The notes: generated from the sequence alone by a model not told the origin. DNA of 64,000 nt from Sphingomonas faeni (GCF_024273235.1 NZ_JANBVH010000006.1:93551-157550); one strand, 5' to 3'; counted from the first letter of the stretch, positions 10,065-19,557 are shown. Program-made: numbers and translations.

Positions 10065-11723
10065 ATGCAGACTGTCGAGACGTTGAACGAGGGCCTCAAG
10101 CGCGCCTTTACGCTCACCATCACCGCGAAGGATATCGATGCCAAGGTCGATGTCGAGCTGAAGCGCCTCGCGCCGCAGATGAAGATGCCGGGCTTCCGTC
10201 CGGGCAAGGTGCCGGCGAACCTCATCCGCAAGATGCACGGCCCGGCGCTGACCCAGGACGCGCTGAACGCGGCGATCCAGGAGGGCGTCCAGACGCTCGT
10301 CGCCGAGAAGCAGCTTCGCCCCGCGATGCAGCCTTCGGTCGAGCTGGAAGACGGCTATGACCTCGGCAAGGACGCCGTGGTCAAGGTCGAGATGGAGGTC
10401 CTGCCGCAGGTCCCCGCTCCCGCGATCGACGGTCTGAAGCTCGAGCGCCTGACCGTGCCCGTCGCCGACGAGGCGGTCACCGAGCAGCTCCAGAAGTTCG
10501 CCGACCAGCAGAAGAAGTGGGACGACGCCAAGCCGACCTACAAGGCGAAGATGGGTGACCTCGTCACCGTCGATTTCGTCGGCAAGACCGCCGACGGCGT
10601 CGCGTTCGAGGGCGGCACCGGCACCGACATGGGCGTCGAGCTGGGCGCGGGTCGCCTGATCCCCGGCTTCGAGGATCAGCTCGTCGGCGTGAAGACCGGC
10701 GACGACAAGGTCCTCAACGTGACCTTCCCCGATGAGTATCAGGAGAAGTCGCTCGCCGGTCAGCCGGCGACGTTCGACATCACCGTCAAGTCGGTGAAGA
10801 CCGCGGGCGAGAGCAAGATCGACGAGGATCTGGCCAAGTCGCTCGGTCTCGAGAGCCTCGAGCAGCTCACGGGGCTGCTCAAGGGTCAGATCGAGCAGGA
10901 GCATAACGGCCTCACGCGCACGCACATGAAGCGCAAGCTGCTCGACCAGCTCGCCGAGGGTCACGACTTCGAAGTGCCGCCGTCGATGGTCGAAGCCGAG
11001 TTCAACCAGATCTGGTCGCAGCTCCAGCACGAAGCCACGCACGAGGCCGACCCCGAGGCTGCGATGGCCGAGATGGAAGGCGAGCGCGACGATTACCGCA
11101 AGATCGCCGAGCGTCGCGTGCGCCTGGGGCTGCTCCTGTCCGAGATCGGCCAGGCGAACGGCGTCGAGGTTTCCAACCAGGAAATGCAGCGGCTGCTCGC
11201 CCAGGCAGCGCAGCAGTATCCGGCGGAACAGCGCCAGCAGTTCATGCAGTACGTCCAGCAGGAGCCGATGGCGGCCGCCCAGCTGCGCGCGCCGCTGTAC
11301 GAGGACAAGGTCGTCGACTTCCTGTTCGAGAAGGCCGAGATCACCGACCGCGAAGCCACGCGCGAGGAGCTTGAGGCCGCGATCGAGAGCGAGGACGGTT
11401 TCGCCAGCGGCACGCACACGCATGATCACGACAATCACAAGCCGAAGAAGAAGGCTGCCGCCAAGAAGAAGGCTGCACCTGCCGACGACGCGGCCGTGAC
11501 GGAAGAGGCGCCTGCCTCGGACGCTGCGGAAGAGGCCAAGCCTGCGAAGAAGGCCCCTGCCAAGAAGAAGGCGGCTCCCGTCGAAGCCGAGACGGCCGTG
11601 ACGGAATCGTCGCCGGTTGCCGCTGAGAACGCAGAGGGCACCGAAGCTGCCGACGCACCGGCAAAGAAGCCCGCCGCGAAGAAGCCCGCTGCCAAGAAGG
11701 CCGCGACCAAGACCGAGGCGTAA
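10065..11723 (+). CDS. tig: Trigger factor with a long Ala/Lys-rich C-terminal tail
   Basis: The product has 552 residues, about 100 more than the usual trigger factor. The ribosome-binding domain carries the signature GFRPGKVPANLIRKM near residue 44. The FKBP-like domain (KMGDLVTVDFVGKTADGVAF) spans about 150-240, and the chaperone arms follow to about 440. From about residue 450 a histone H1-like tail alternates KKAAAKKKAAP-type basic blocks with acidic Ala/Glu spacers. The core role is binding nascent chains at the ribosome exit. The tail could add nucleic-acid or ribosome contacts, which is inference. It is upstream of clpP, clpX and lon, the usual proteostasis neighbourhood. Confidence 0.95.
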   Translation: MQTVETLNEGLKRAFTLTITAKDIDAKVDVELKRLAPQMKMPGFRPGKVPANLIRKMHGPALTQDALNAAIQEGVQTLVAEKQLRPAMQPSVELEDGYDLGKDAVVKVEMEVLPQVPAPAIDGLKLERLTVPVADEAVTEQLQKFADQQKKWDDAKPTYKAKMGDLVTVDFVGKTADGVAFEGGTGTDMGVELGAGRLIPGFEDQLVGVKTGDDKVLNVTFPDEYQEKSLAGQPATFDITVKSVKTAGESKIDEDLAKSLGLESLEQLTGLLKGQIEQEHNGLTRTHMKRKLLDQLAEGHDFEVPPSMVEAEFNQIWSQLQHEATHEADPEAAMAEMEGERDDYRKIAERRVRLGLLLSEIGQANGVEVSNQEMQRLLAQAAQQYPAEQRQQFMQYVQQEPMAAAQLRAPLYEDKVVDFLFEKAEITDREATREELEAAIESEDGFASGTHTHDHDNHKPKKKAAAKKKAAPADDAAVTEEAPASDAAEEAKPAKKAPAKKKAAPVEAETAVTESSPVAAENAEGTEAADAPAKKPAAKKPAAKKAATKTEA

Positions 11724-11731
11724 AACTATCT

Positions 11732-11755
11732 GAGTGCCTCAGGACTGAGGCACTC
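11732..11755 (+). terminator. Hairpin after tig
   Basis: A perfect 10-bp stem GAGTGCCTCA/TGAGGCACTC with a 4-base loop, nine bases after the tig stop. No T-run follows, so termination may be weak; a family A palindrome comes straight after. Confidence 0.5.
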
Positions 11756-11771
11756 AACCCATAATCGGGTC

Positions 11772-11877
11772 ACCTCCCCGGCGGAGGCCGGGGTCCAGTT
11801 GGAAAGGTAGCTGTAACGGCGCGCAAAGCTCCGTTATGGACCTTCCCCAACTGGGCCCCGGCCTCCGCCGGGGAAGT
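11772..11877. repeat. Dispersed palindrome, family A
   Basis: Arms CCCCGGCGGAGGCCGGGG and the complement with CAGTTGG extensions. The centre differs from other copies. It lies between tig and the glycosyltransferase gene. Confidence 0.83.
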
Positions 11878-11945
11878 GCGTTTGTAGGTGGTCGGTGGCT
11901 GAAAATAGCGTCTCCAAGGCAGCTTCCGACACAATAGGGCAGGGC

Positions 11946-12872
11946 ATGACCGAACCGAGAATCGCCGTCCTCCTCCCCTGCTACAACGAGGAAGCCGCGA
12001 TCGCGCAGACGATCGCGGGGTTCCGCGACGCGCTCCCAAGCGCCGTCATCTACGTCTACGACAACAACAGCGCCGACCGCACGATCGAGGTCGCACGTGC
12101 CGCCGGTGCCGTCGTCCGGACCGAGCGGATCCAGGGCAAGGGCGCGGTCGTCCGCCGCATGTTCGCCGACATCGACGCGGACATCTACGTCATGGCCGAC
12201 GGCGACGCGACCTACGACGCCGCCTCCGCACCGAACCTGGTAAAGCGCGTCCTCGACGAGCAACTCGACATGGTCGTCGGCTCACGCATCAGCCAGGTCC
12301 AGGAAAGCTACCGCCGCGGCCACCGATTCGGCAACGCGCTGCTTACCGGCATGCTCGCGCGCCTGTTCGGCCGCAGTTTCACCGACATCCTCTCCGGCTA
12401 CCGCGTGTTCTCGCGTCGGTTCGTGAAGAGCTTCCCGTCGCTGTCGGCCGGGTTCGAGATCGAAACCGAGATCAGCGTTCATGCGCTAGAACTGAAAATG
12501 CCGATCGGCGAGGTCGAGACGCCCTATTACGCGCGCCCCGAAGGCTCCGAATCGAAGCTCAGCACGTACGGCGACGGCTGGCGTATCCTGCGGACGATCA
12601 TGACGCTGTACCGGATCGAGCGCCCGCTGTGGTTCTTCGGCGCGATCGGCAGCGTGTTTGCGTTGCTCGCGCTGATCCTCGGCATCCCGTTGGTGCTGAC
12701 CTATATCGAGATCCACCAGGTTCCCCGTTTCCCGACTGCGATCCTGATCACCGGCCTCGGCATCTTCGCTGCGCTCAACGTCTTCACCGGCCTGATCCTC
12801 GACACCGTGGTAAGAGGCCGCCGCGAAGTGCGAAGGCTAGCATACCTCGCCTACCCAGCCCCAGGCATCTGA
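11946..12872 (+). CDS. Family 2 glycosyltransferase with C-terminal membrane helices
   Basis: The product (308 residues) is a GT-A-fold, dolichyl/polyprenyl-phosphate-type glycosyltransferase. It shows the nucleotide-binding start [14 protein letters not shown], then [10 protein letters not shown], and the metal-binding MADGDATYD around residue 85. A second conserved block is [18 protein letters not shown]. Two C-terminal hydrophobic segments ([17 protein letters not shown] and [19 protein letters not shown]) anchor it in the inner membrane. The likely reaction is transfer of a sugar from a nucleotide donor to a lipid phosphate; donor and lipid are unknown. I start it at ATG 11946, which has AGGGCAGGGC just upstream, rather than at 11895. 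Confidence 0.88.
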   Translation: MTEPRIAVLLPCYNEEAAIAQTIAGFRDALPSAVIYVYDNNSADRTIEVARAAGAVVRTERIQGKGAVVRRMFADIDADIYVMADGDATYDAASAPNLVKRVLDEQLDMVVGSRISQVQESYRRGHRFGNALLTGMLARLFGRSFTDILSGYRVFSRRFVKSFPSLSAGFEIETEISVHALELKMPIGEVETPYYARPEGSESKLSTYGDGWRILRTIMTLYRIERPLWFFGAIGSVFALLALILGIPLVLTYIEIHQVPRFPTAILITGLGIFAALNVFTGLILDTVVRGRREVRRLAYLAYPAPGI

Positions 12873-13017
12873 TTCCCTCGCCCCTCCGGGGAGAGGGAAG
12901 GAGGAGCCACTCGGCGACGGGAGGGTGAGGGGAGGTTGGGATCCGCCAACCGCCCCTCACCCTCCCACCCGCAAGTGCGTGCGGGCCCCCCCCTCTCCCC
13001 GAAGGGGCGAGGGGAAG
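12871..13017. repeat. Dispersed palindrome, related to family C
   Basis: Inverted repeat of about 147 bp with outer arms CCCTCGCCCCTCCGGGGAGA and TCTCCCCGAAGGGGCGAGGG, and inner GAGGGTGAGGGG/CCCCTCACCCTC arms. It fills the gap between the glycosyltransferase and clpP and touches the glycosyltransferase stop. Confidence 0.8.
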
Positions 13018-13089
13018 CACAGGACGGGCTTGAACTCCCCTCCCGGACAGCCGATGTTAGCGGTTCACTGGGGCATAAGAGAGATTTCC

Positions 13090-13779
13090 ATGCACAATCC
13101 GTTCGAGACCGGCGATTTCGCGAGCCCGTTGGCCAGCGCCGGGCTCGGCCTGCAGCAGACGCAAGCAGGCCTGGTTCCAATCGTCATCGAGCAGTCGAAC
13201 CGCGGCGAGCGTTCGTTCGACATCTTCTCGCGTCTGCTCCGCGAGCGCATCATTTTCGTGACCGGCGGCGTCGAGGACGGCATGGCCTCGCTGATCACCG
13301 CACAGCTGCTCTTCCTCGAGTCCGAGAACCCGAAGAAGGACATCTTCATGTACATCAACTCGCCGGGCGGTGTCGTCACGGCGGGCATGGCGATCCACGA
13401 CACGATGCGGTACATCCGCCCGCGCGTCGGCACCGTGTGCATCGGCCAGGCCGCATCGATGGGCAGCTTCCTGCTCGCGAGCGGCGAGCCCGGCATGCGC
13501 GTCGCGATGACCAACGCACGCATCATGATCCATCAGCCATCGGGTGGCGCACAGGGCATGGCCAGCGACATCGAGATCCAGGCACGCGAAATCCTGCGCA
13601 TCCGCAAGCGCATGAACGAGCTGTATTCGCAGTATACCGGCCAGCCGATCGAGGAGATCGAGCGCCGGATGGACCGCGATACGTTCCTCGAGGCGAACGA
13701 AGCGAAGGATTTCGGTCTGGTCGACGAGGTGTTCGACAAGCGTCCGGCACCGGCGGATGATGCGGCAAAACCCGCTTAA
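13090..13779 (+). CDS. clpP: ATP-dependent Clp protease proteolytic subunit
   Basis: The 229-residue ClpP forms the barrel-shaped serine protease that works with ClpX. The triad is visible: Ser in [14 protein letters not shown] near residue 123, His in IMIHQPSGG near 148, and Asp in [14 protein letters not shown]. The start [10 protein letters not shown] was chosen because the frame upstream runs through a palindromic repeat. The extra N-terminal residues before the mature start resemble a propeptide. clpX follows after 123 bp, so the partner unfoldase is made nearby. Confidence 0.96.
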   Translation: MHNPFETGDFASPLASAGLGLQQTQAGLVPIVIEQSNRGERSFDIFSRLLRERIIFVTGGVEDGMASLITAQLLFLESENPKKDIFMYINSPGGVVTAGMAIHDTMRYIRPRVGTVCIGQAASMGSFLLASGEPGMRVAMTNARIMIHQPSGGAQGMASDIEIQAREILRIRKRMNELYSQYTGQPIEEIERRMDRDTFLEANEAKDFGLVDEVFDKRPAPADDAAKPA

Positions 13780-13902
13780 CCGACACTGGCATGGGGCGAA
13801 TCGTAAGCCCTGCCGGTTTATTTGATTGTAGGAACTCCGGGGTGCGTTACGGTAGCGGCCCCGGAAACGGCACGTGCACCGACATGCGCGAGAGGTGATT
13901 GA

Positions 13903-15168
13903 ATGACGAAGCTGAGCGGTGGCGACTCGAAGAGCACCCTCTATTGCTCGTTCTGCGGCAAGTCGCAGCATGAGGTACGCAAGCTGATCGCGGGTCCAAC
14001 CGTGTTCATCTGCGACGAGTGCGTCGAACTTTGCAACGACATCATCCGCGAGGAGACGAAGTCCGCGCTGGTGTCCAAGAAGGACGGCGGCGTGCCGACT
14101 CCGCAGGAGATCTGCGACGTCCTCGACGATTACGTGATCGGCCAGAAGCGCGCCAAGCGCGTGCTGTCGGTGGCGGTGCACAATCACTACAAGCGGCTCA
14201 ACCATGGCGCCAAGGGTGCCGATGTCGAGCTGTCCAAGTCGAACATCCTGCTCGTCGGCCCGACCGGGTGCGGCAAGACTCTGCTCGCGCAGACGCTCGC
14301 GCGGATCCTCGACGTGCCGTTCACGATGGCCGATGCGACGACGCTGACCGAAGCCGGTTACGTCGGCGAGGACGTCGAGAACATCATCCTCAAACTGCTC
14401 CAGGCGTCCGACTACAACGTGGAGCGGGCGCAGCGTGGGATCGTCTACATCGACGAGATCGACAAGATTTCGCGCAAGGCCGAGAACCCCTCGATCACCC
14501 GCGACGTGTCGGGCGAGGGCGTGCAGCAGGCGTTGCTCAAGCTGATGGAGGGGACGACCGCTTCGGTTCCTCCGCAGGGTGGGCGCAAACATCCGCAGCA
14601 GGAATTCCTGCAGGTGGATACGACCAACATCCTGTTCATCTGCGGCGGTGCGTTCTCGGGTCTCGAGAAGATCATCGGCGATCGTCTCCAGGGCAAGTCG
14701 ATCGGTTTCGGCGCGTATGTCGCCGGGCCGGACGAGCGCAAGACCGGCGAGACGCTGAAGTCGGTCGAGCCCGAGGATCTGCTGAAGTTCGGGCTCATCC
14801 CCGAGTTCGTCGGCCGCTTGCCGGTGATCGCGACGCTCGAGGATCTCGACGTCGACGCGCTGGTGAAGATCCTCAAGGAGCCGAAGAACGCGCTGGTCAA
14901 GCAGTACCAGAAGTTGTTCGAGATGGAGGACGTCGCGCTCGGCTTCACCGACGACGCGCTCGTCTCGGTCGCCAAGAAGGGCATCGAACGCAAGACCGGC
15001 GCACGCGGGCTTCGCTCGATCCTCGAGAGCATCCTGCTCGACACGATGTTCGACCTGCCCGGCATGGACGGCGTCGACGAGGTGATGATCGACAAGGACG
15101 TGATCGAAGGCCGCAAGGAACCGATCCGCGTCTACGCCGAGAAGAAGAAGACCGGCGACGCTGCTTAA
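13903..15168 (+). CDS. clpX: ATP-dependent Clp protease unfoldase subunit ClpX
   Basis: A 421-residue ClpX with the N-terminal zinc-binding domain (YCSFCGKSQ and [10 protein letters not shown]) that binds substrates and adaptors. Walker A is GPTGCGKT near residue 118 and Walker [11 protein letters not shown] near 185. The pore and ClpP-contact regions show [10 protein letters not shown] and KSIGFGAYV, the latter being the IGF-type loop that docks on ClpP. It unfolds substrates and feeds them to ClpP. A strong terminator follows the stop. Confidence 0.97.
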   Translation: MTKLSGGDSKSTLYCSFCGKSQHEVRKLIAGPTVFICDECVELCNDIIREETKSALVSKKDGGVPTPQEICDVLDDYVIGQKRAKRVLSVAVHNHYKRLNHGAKGADVELSKSNILLVGPTGCGKTLLAQTLARILDVPFTMADATTLTEAGYVGEDVENIILKLLQASDYNVERAQRGIVYIDEIDKISRKAENPSITRDVSGEGVQQALLKLMEGTTASVPPQGGRKHPQQEFLQVDTTNILFICGGAFSGLEKIIGDRLQGKSIGFGAYVAGPDERKTGETLKSVEPEDLLKFGLIPEFVGRLPVIATLEDLDVDALVKILKEPKNALVKQYQKLFEMEDVALGFTDDALVSVAKKGIERKTGARGLRSILESILLDTMFDLPGMDGVDEVMIDKDVIEGRKEPIRVYAEKKKTGDAA

Positions 15169-15194
15169 GCGCGGGGTTGGTTTTGGGGTACGGG

Positions 15195-15225
15195 AAAGGG
15201 CGTCGAGCGATCGGCGCCCTTTTTC
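15195..15225 (+). terminator. Rho-independent terminator after clpX
   Basis: Stem AAAGGGCG/CGCCCTTT with a 12-base loop, running into a T-run (TTTTT), 26 bases after the clpX stop. Confidence 0.75.
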
Positions 15226-15260
15226 GGTTGGGTCGACGAGCGTGGTCCGCTCTTCTGACA

Positions 15261-15340
15261 GCTCCCCCGCGAAGGCGGGGGCCCAGGGTACCAGGCGATA
15301 GCGGTCGTGACTCCTGGACCCCCGCTTTCGCGGGGGAACG
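15261..15340. repeat. Dispersed palindrome, family B
   Basis: Arms CTCCCCCGCGAAGGCGGGGG and CCCCCGCTTTCGCGGGGGAA, with inner CCCAGGGT/ACTCCTGGAC blocks. It lies in the 320-bp stretch 15169-15488. Beyond it (15341-15488) I see no gene or clear signal. Confidence 0.82.
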
Positions 15341-15488
15341 GTAGGATGTGACCTGACCCATGGAGAACGGTCGATACGCTCCGTCTTCACCCACAACGCC
15401 ATTGGCGTCTCTTCTGTCTAGGGGACCTTGTAGGGTCCGCGGAGACGACGTCGTGACCCGCGTGCGGCTGTCGCCGCCACTACGGTGC

Positions 15489-15733
15489 TCAGGTCAAAAG
15501 CCGAACCCGCTCCAGATCCTTGGGACGTCCGAACAGCCTGAGAATCTCGGCCAATTCCGCACGGTCAGGCACGTAGACCACGCGCTCACCACCACATCGA
15601 CATCGCCAACCTCGACCGGCCCGACACCGCGAAGCGCCACCGCCGCGCTGGAGATGACCCACCACGGGTCCTGCGCATCACGCATCGCTTCCGCCACCAT
15701 GACCAGCGTTTCGCGAAGATCGGGAGCCAACAT
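15489..15733 (-). pseudogene. Remnant of a small nucleotidyltransferase-like gene, frame broken by internal loss
   Basis: The 5' part reads MLAPDLRETLVMVAEAMRD, then DPWWVISSAAVALRG and EVGDVDVVVS, a pattern seen in small proteins related to nucleotidyltransferases (Gly-Ser followed by an Asp-x-Asp pair). At about 15588 the sense changes frame: the other frame continues ERVVYVPDRAELAEILRLFG, then RPKDLERVRLLT and stops at 15489. The intact frame instead ends in a nonsense tail. The middle that would normally separate the DVDVVV motif from this C-terminus is missing. I read it as an internally deleted, frameshifted pseudogene; family assignment is moderate. Confidence 0.6.
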
Positions 15734-15833
15734 CGCCGCAACCTACGCGATCCTCCTCGCGCCGCAATCACCCCGACTCGGACCCTTATCGGCCCTCACG
15801 CATTCGTTATCCAAGTGGAACGAGGGAGCATGC

Positions 15834-16958
15834 ATGACGATCGAAGTGGCCGACCGACCGAACGAACACGTGGCGGAGACGATGCCGGACCGCCTGGCGC
15901 TTCCGATCTGGACGCTGATCGCCCCGGGCCTCGGCCTCGTCGCGGTCCTGATCGGGCTCGCCAAGATGGGCACGCTCGGCACCGCGGCGGCCGTGATCGT
16001 CCTGATCGGCAGCGTGCTCGCCGCCGTACATCATGCCGAGGTCATCGCGCACAAGGTCGGCGAACCGTTCGGCACGCTCGTCCTCGCCATCGCGGTCACC
16101 GTGATCGAGGTGTCGCTGATCGTCTCGCTGATGCTGTCCAACGCCGGCGACGCGGCCACCCTCGCGCGCGACACGGTGTTCGCGGCGATCATGATCATCC
16201 TCAACTTCATCATCGGCATCTGCCTGCTGGCGGGCGCGGTGCGGCATCACGAACAGCGCTTCACGTTGAAGGGCATGACCGCGGCGCTCGGCGTGCTTGC
16301 GGCGATGGCGGTTCTGTCGCTGATCCTGCCGAACTACACCTCGTCGACGGCGGGGCCGACCTACGCATCGTCGCAGTTGATCTTCGTCGCGGTCGTGTCG
16401 CTGGTCCTCTACGGGACGTTCGTGCTGGTGCAGACGGTGCGCCACCGCGACTATTTCCTGCCCTCGACCGACGACAAGGACGATCACGCCGCGCCGCCAT
16501 CGGGCCGCGCGACCGGGATCGCCTTCGCGGCTTTGCTCGTCGCGCTAGTCTCGGTGGTGTTGCTCGCAAAAACCCTATCGCCGACGATCGAAGCCGCAGT
16601 CATAGGCGCCGGCCTGCCGCTGACCGTGGTCGGCGTGATCATCGCCGCACTGGTACTCGCGCCCGAAAGCCTCGCCGCGTACAAGTCCGCACGGCGCAAC
16701 CGGTTGCAGACCAGCCTCAACCTCGCGCTCGGCTCCGCGCTGGCCACCATCGGCCTGACGATCCCGAGCGTGGCGATCGTGTCGCTGGTGCTCGACCTGC
16801 CGATCGCGCTCGGCATCGATGCGAAGAGCATGACGCTGCTCGCGCTATCGTTGTTCGTCGCCACGCTGTCGCTTGGCACCGGGCGGACGACGGTGTTGCA
16901 GGGCGTCGTCCACCTCGTGATCTTCGCCGCGTATCTGTTCACGACGGTGGTGCCGTAA
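15834..16958 (+). CDS. chaA: Calcium/proton (cation/proton) antiporter, ChaA family
   Basis: The 374-residue product has about 11 hydrophobic segments. Each half has the acidic helix motif of the CaCA family: AVHHAEVIAHKVGEPFGTL followed by VTVIEVSLIVSLML, and LVLAPESLAAYKSARRNRLQ followed by GSALATIGLTIPS. It resembles ChaA-type Ca2+/H+ or Na+/H+ exchangers of the inner membrane. The start is ATG 15834, with GAGGGA eight bases upstream. A hydrophilic loop (residues about 213-230, rich in Asp and His) separates the two halves. It converges with the cytochrome c gene, 2 bp apart. Confidence 0.88.
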   Translation: MTIEVADRPNEHVAETMPDRLALPIWTLIAPGLGLVAVLIGLAKMGTLGTAAAVIVLIGSVLAAVHHAEVIAHKVGEPFGTLVLAIAVTVIEVSLIVSLMLSNAGDAATLARDTVFAAIMIILNFIIGICLLAGAVRHHEQRFTLKGMTAALGVLAAMAVLSLILPNYTSSTAGPTYASSQLIFVAVVSLVLYGTFVLVQTVRHRDYFLPSTDDKDDHAAPPSGRATGIAFAALLVALVSVVLLAKTLSPTIEAAVIGAGLPLTVVGVIIAALVLAPESLAAYKSARRNRLQTSLNLALGSALATIGLTIPSVAIVSLVLDLPIALGIDAKSMTLLALSLFVATLSLGTGRTTVLQGVVHLVIFAAYLFTTVVP

Positions 16959-16960
16959 CC

Positions 16961-17347
16961 TCAGGGACCTTGCGTCGAGAGATAAGCGATGACGTCGGCG
17001 CGGTCCTTCGGGTCGGGCACCCCTGCGAAGGCCATCGTCGTGCCGGGCACCATCCGGCGCGGGTTGGCCAGCCACCGGTCCATGCGCTCCGCGTCCCATT
17101 TGCCGCCAGGCGCCTTCAGTCCGGCGGTGTACGAGAAGCGCGGGCGGCGCTCACCGATCGGGCCGCCCATCACCCCGTAGAGATTGGGGCCGTCGGTATC
17201 GCCAGCATATTGCCCGATCGTGTGGCACGCCGTGCAGCGGCTGAACACGCGTTTGCCCCGCGCGATCTCGTCGGTCGCGCCGGCGTCGGGGCCCGAACCG
17301 CACCCGGCGAGCGCTAGCGCCGGCAGGAGCCAACCCGCGGCCTTCAT
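16961..17347 (-). CDS. Class I cytochrome c, lipoprotein
   Basis: A 128-residue protein with a signal sequence ending in a lipobox (LALAGC), so it is probably a lipid-anchored periplasmic c-type cytochrome. The haem site is CTACH near residue 38, and the likely distal methionine is in MVPGTTMAFAG near residue 103, as in mitochondrial-type or c2 cytochromes. The end ADVIAYLSTQ is typical. It would be matured by the Ccm system encoded at 42-47 kb. Its start overlaps the upstream small gene by 4 bp. Confidence 0.9.
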   Translation of the reverse strand: MKAAGWLLPALALAGCGSGPDAGATDEIARGKRVFSRCTACHTIGQYAGDTDGPNLYGVMGGPIGERRPRFSYTAGLKAPGGKWDAERMDRWLANPRRMVPGTTMAFAGVPDPKDRADVIAYLSTQGP

Positions 17348-17541
17348 CGTCTCTGGCGTGCAGCCAAGGCAAGGCCTGCGGCGATCTGCACGATCGCATA
17401 GAGGCGGCGGCGACCGGGCCGACCGACGAACGGCTTCACCAGTTTCTCGGTGCCAAGTGCGTCGTCCTTCCAGAGATCGACGTGCCGACGCGGCTGGAGC
17501 AGGCCGATGAGGCCGTCCCCAACCATGAAGATCGCCGCCAT
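17344..17541 (-). CDS. Small membrane-associated protein of unknown function
   Basis: About 65 residues (MAAIFMVGDGLIGLLQPRRH to AGLALAARQRR) with two short hydrophobic stretches and many basic residues. It is coupled to the cytochrome c gene by an ATGA overlap, which suggests a joint role or co-expression. The start is uncertain: ATG 17541 has only a poorly spaced GGAG, and the frame is open upstream into a family B palindrome. I do not recognise a family. Confidence 0.6.
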   Translation of the reverse strand: MAAIFMVGDGLIGLLQPRRHVDLWKDDALGTEKLVKPFVGRPGRRRLYAIVQIAAGLALAARQRR

Positions 17542-17565
17542 CTCCGCCGCGCGGGATCCCCAGAT

Positions 17566-17645
17566 GTTCTCCTGCGAACGCAGGAGCCCAGGGTCACGCG
17601 GGTCGGCGTTTGTGATTCCTGGGCCCCCGCGTTCGCGGGGGAACG
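17566..17645. repeat. Dispersed palindrome, family B
   Basis: Arms GTTCTCCTGCGAACGCAGGA and CCCCGCGTTCGCGGGGGAAC, inner CCCAGGGT/TTCCTGGGC. It lies between the M1 peptidase gene and the downstream small gene, on the same transcript if they are joined. Confidence 0.82.
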
Positions 17646-17654
17646 GCGGAGAGG

Positions 17655-19379
17655 TCATTGGGGCTTGGCCTTCGCGGCTTGCGCGGCTTTCCAGGCGGCC
17701 ACGTCTTCCAGCGCGACACTCCGCCGCAGAACCAGCGCGTCCGGATCGATCACGACATGCGCGCCCGCCGGGACCGACAAGCTCGCCCTCCCGCCCGTCA
17801 TCGGCAGAGTCCGGGTCTTCCCATCGATCTGCACCTCGACCGGCAGCGGGAACGGGCCGTTACCCGGCACCTTCCAAGCCAGCGACAAAATATTCCCCGT
17901 CCGCGTCTCGACCAGTTCGGGCAACGCCGCCTGACGGAGATACACGTCGAAGAACCACGTATAGTCCTTCCCCGTCACCTTCCTGACGAGCGCCTCATAC
18001 TCCTTCGTCGACCCGAACCGCGGCGCGAAATTCCCCGGCTTCGGATCCGCGCGGCCATATACCGCGAGCCGCGTGACGTCGAAGAACGCCTTGTCCCCGA
18101 TCAACCCGCGCAGCGTGTGGAGCATCCACGAGCCCTTGTAATAAATGTCCTGCCCGGCGCCGCCCTTGTCGAGCTCGTACACCTCCTCCTCGGTGGTGAC
18201 GCGCTGCTGCGTGATCGGCTTGCGGTTCATGATCGAGGTGCGCTCGCCCTGCATCATCGCCGCATAGCGCGCACGCCCCTCCCGCCACTGGCCATAGAGC
18301 GGCTGCATGTACGTGCCATAGCCCTCGTGCAGCCAGTAATCGTCCCAGTTGGCGGCGGTCAGCTGGTTGCCGAACCACTCATGCGCGAACTCATGCTGGA
18401 ACAGCCAGTCGAACCCCTCCGGCGCCTTCTCATAGCCGTTGCCGTACGCGTTGATCGTCTGGTGCTCCATGCCCTTGTGCGGCGTCTCGACCACGCCGAG
18501 CTTTTCGTCGCCGAACGGGTAGGGGCCGATCATGCTCTCGAAGAAATCGAGCGTCGGCGCGAACTCCGCGAACAGCTTTTCCGCCTGCGCCTTCTCGCCC
18601 GGCAGGTACCAGTAATACATCGGAATGCTGTTGCCGAAGCGGCTCTTGTACGCGCCGCTGATCTCCTCATACGGCCCGACGTTGAGTGCGATGCAATAGG
18701 TGTTGGGATGCTTGGCGCGCCAGTTCCAGGTCGTCCGCCCATCCGCCAGCGTACCGACGCCGAGCAGCACGCCGTTCGATGGCGCCTTCAGACCTTTCGG
18801 CACGGTGATGTGCAGCGTCACCAGCGCCGGCTCGCCGGTCGGGAAATCGAGGCATGGCCAGAACAGGTCGCAGCCATAGCCTTCCGCGGTCGTTGCGAAC
18901 CAGGTCCGGCCATCCGGCGTCTTCGACCAGACCATCCCGTCGTCCCACGGCGCCTTCACCGCGACGTGTGGTGTGCCGCCATACGTGATCTTCGCGGTCA
19001 CCTTGCCGCCGGCGGGGACGGGTTTTGGCAACGTGATCGTCAGCCGACCCTCGGGATTGCTCCACGCCGAGGTGGCGAGCGGGACGCCGTCGATCGTGAT
19101 CGCGGTGACGGGTAGATTACGGTCGAGGTCGATCGGTAGCCGGGTGAGGGGTGCCTTGGCGGTGAAGACCAGCGTGGCGATACCGTTCAGGCTCTCCGTC
19201 TCGGGCAGCACTTCGAAGGCGAGGTCTGCGCTGTCGAACCGGAGCGCGGTCTGCTCCGGCGTCAGTACCCCACCGGACCGCTGCGTTTGCGCGGTGATCG
19301 CCGGTTCGCCCTTCTTCGGCAACGGAGCGGCGGCAAGGAGCGCGGTGGCGCTGGCGGCGAGCAGGAGACGGGAGATCAT
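17655..19379 (-). CDS. M1 family zinc metallopeptidase, secreted
   Basis: The product (574 residues) begins with a signal peptide (MISRLLLAASATALLAAAPL). It carries the M1 aminopeptidase zinc motif HEFAHEWFGNQL, with the third ligand in DYWLHEGYGTYMQ 18 residues later. The substrate-binding motif appears as KGMEHQTINAY in place of GAMEN, as in the leukotriene-A4-hydrolase-like and bacterial secreted groups. It should trim peptides N-terminally in the periplasm or outside. I start it at ATG 19379 so that the signal peptide is at the end. It is transcribed away from lon. Confidence 0.9.
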   Translation of the reverse strand: MISRLLLAASATALLAAAPLPKKGEPAITAQTQRSGGVLTPEQTALRFDSADLAFEVLPETESLNGIATLVFTAKAPLTRLPIDLDRNLPVTAITIDGVPLATSAWSNPEGRLTITLPKPVPAGGKVTAKITYGGTPHVAVKAPWDDGMVWSKTPDGRTWFATTAEGYGCDLFWPCLDFPTGEPALVTLHITVPKGLKAPSNGVLLGVGTLADGRTTWNWRAKHPNTYCIALNVGPYEEISGAYKSRFGNSIPMYYWYLPGEKAQAEKLFAEFAPTLDFFESMIGPYPFGDEKLGVVETPHKGMEHQTINAYGNGYEKAPEGFDWLFQHEFAHEWFGNQLTAANWDDYWLHEGYGTYMQPLYGQWREGRARYAAMMQGERTSIMNRKPITQQRVTTEEEVYELDKGGAGQDIYYKGSWMLHTLRGLIGDKAFFDVTRLAVYGRADPKPGNFAPRFGSTKEYEALVRKVTGKDYTWFFDVYLRQAALPELVETRTGNILSLAWKVPGNGPFPLPVEVQIDGKTRTLPMTGGRASLSVPAGAHVVIDPDALVLRRSVALEDVAAWKAAQAAKAKPQ

Positions 19380-19432
19380 GCGGCGTTCTCGCGCCTGGGG
19401 GGCCCGCACACAAGTGCGATCCCGCCTCTTCG

Positions 19433-19511
19433 GTTCTCCTGCGAACGCAGGAGCCCAGGATCACGAACGTTGTGGCCCGTTACCCTGGACTCCTGCGTTC
19501 GCAGGAGAACG
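19433..19511. repeat. Dispersed palindrome, family B
   Basis: Near-perfect outer arms GTTCTCCTGCGAACGCAGGA and TCCTGCGTTCGCAGGAGAAC, inner CCCAGGAT/ACCCTGGAC. It lies between the divergent M1 peptidase and lon genes. Confidence 0.85.
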
Positions 19512-19557
19512 GTTGGGCTAGGCTACCGCGCGAAAACCCAGAACCGCCACCAACCAA

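Noticed and set aside
12925..13089. N-terminal extension of ClpP through a repeat
   Set aside because: ClpP starts normally at MHNPF; the extra codons come from the palindrome. Unlike gspE and ccmH, a normal start exists after the repeat.
15360..15833. Upstream extension of ChaA to 15360
   Set aside because: The extra residues overlap the pseudogene and lack membrane helices; ATG 15834 has a proper ribosome site.
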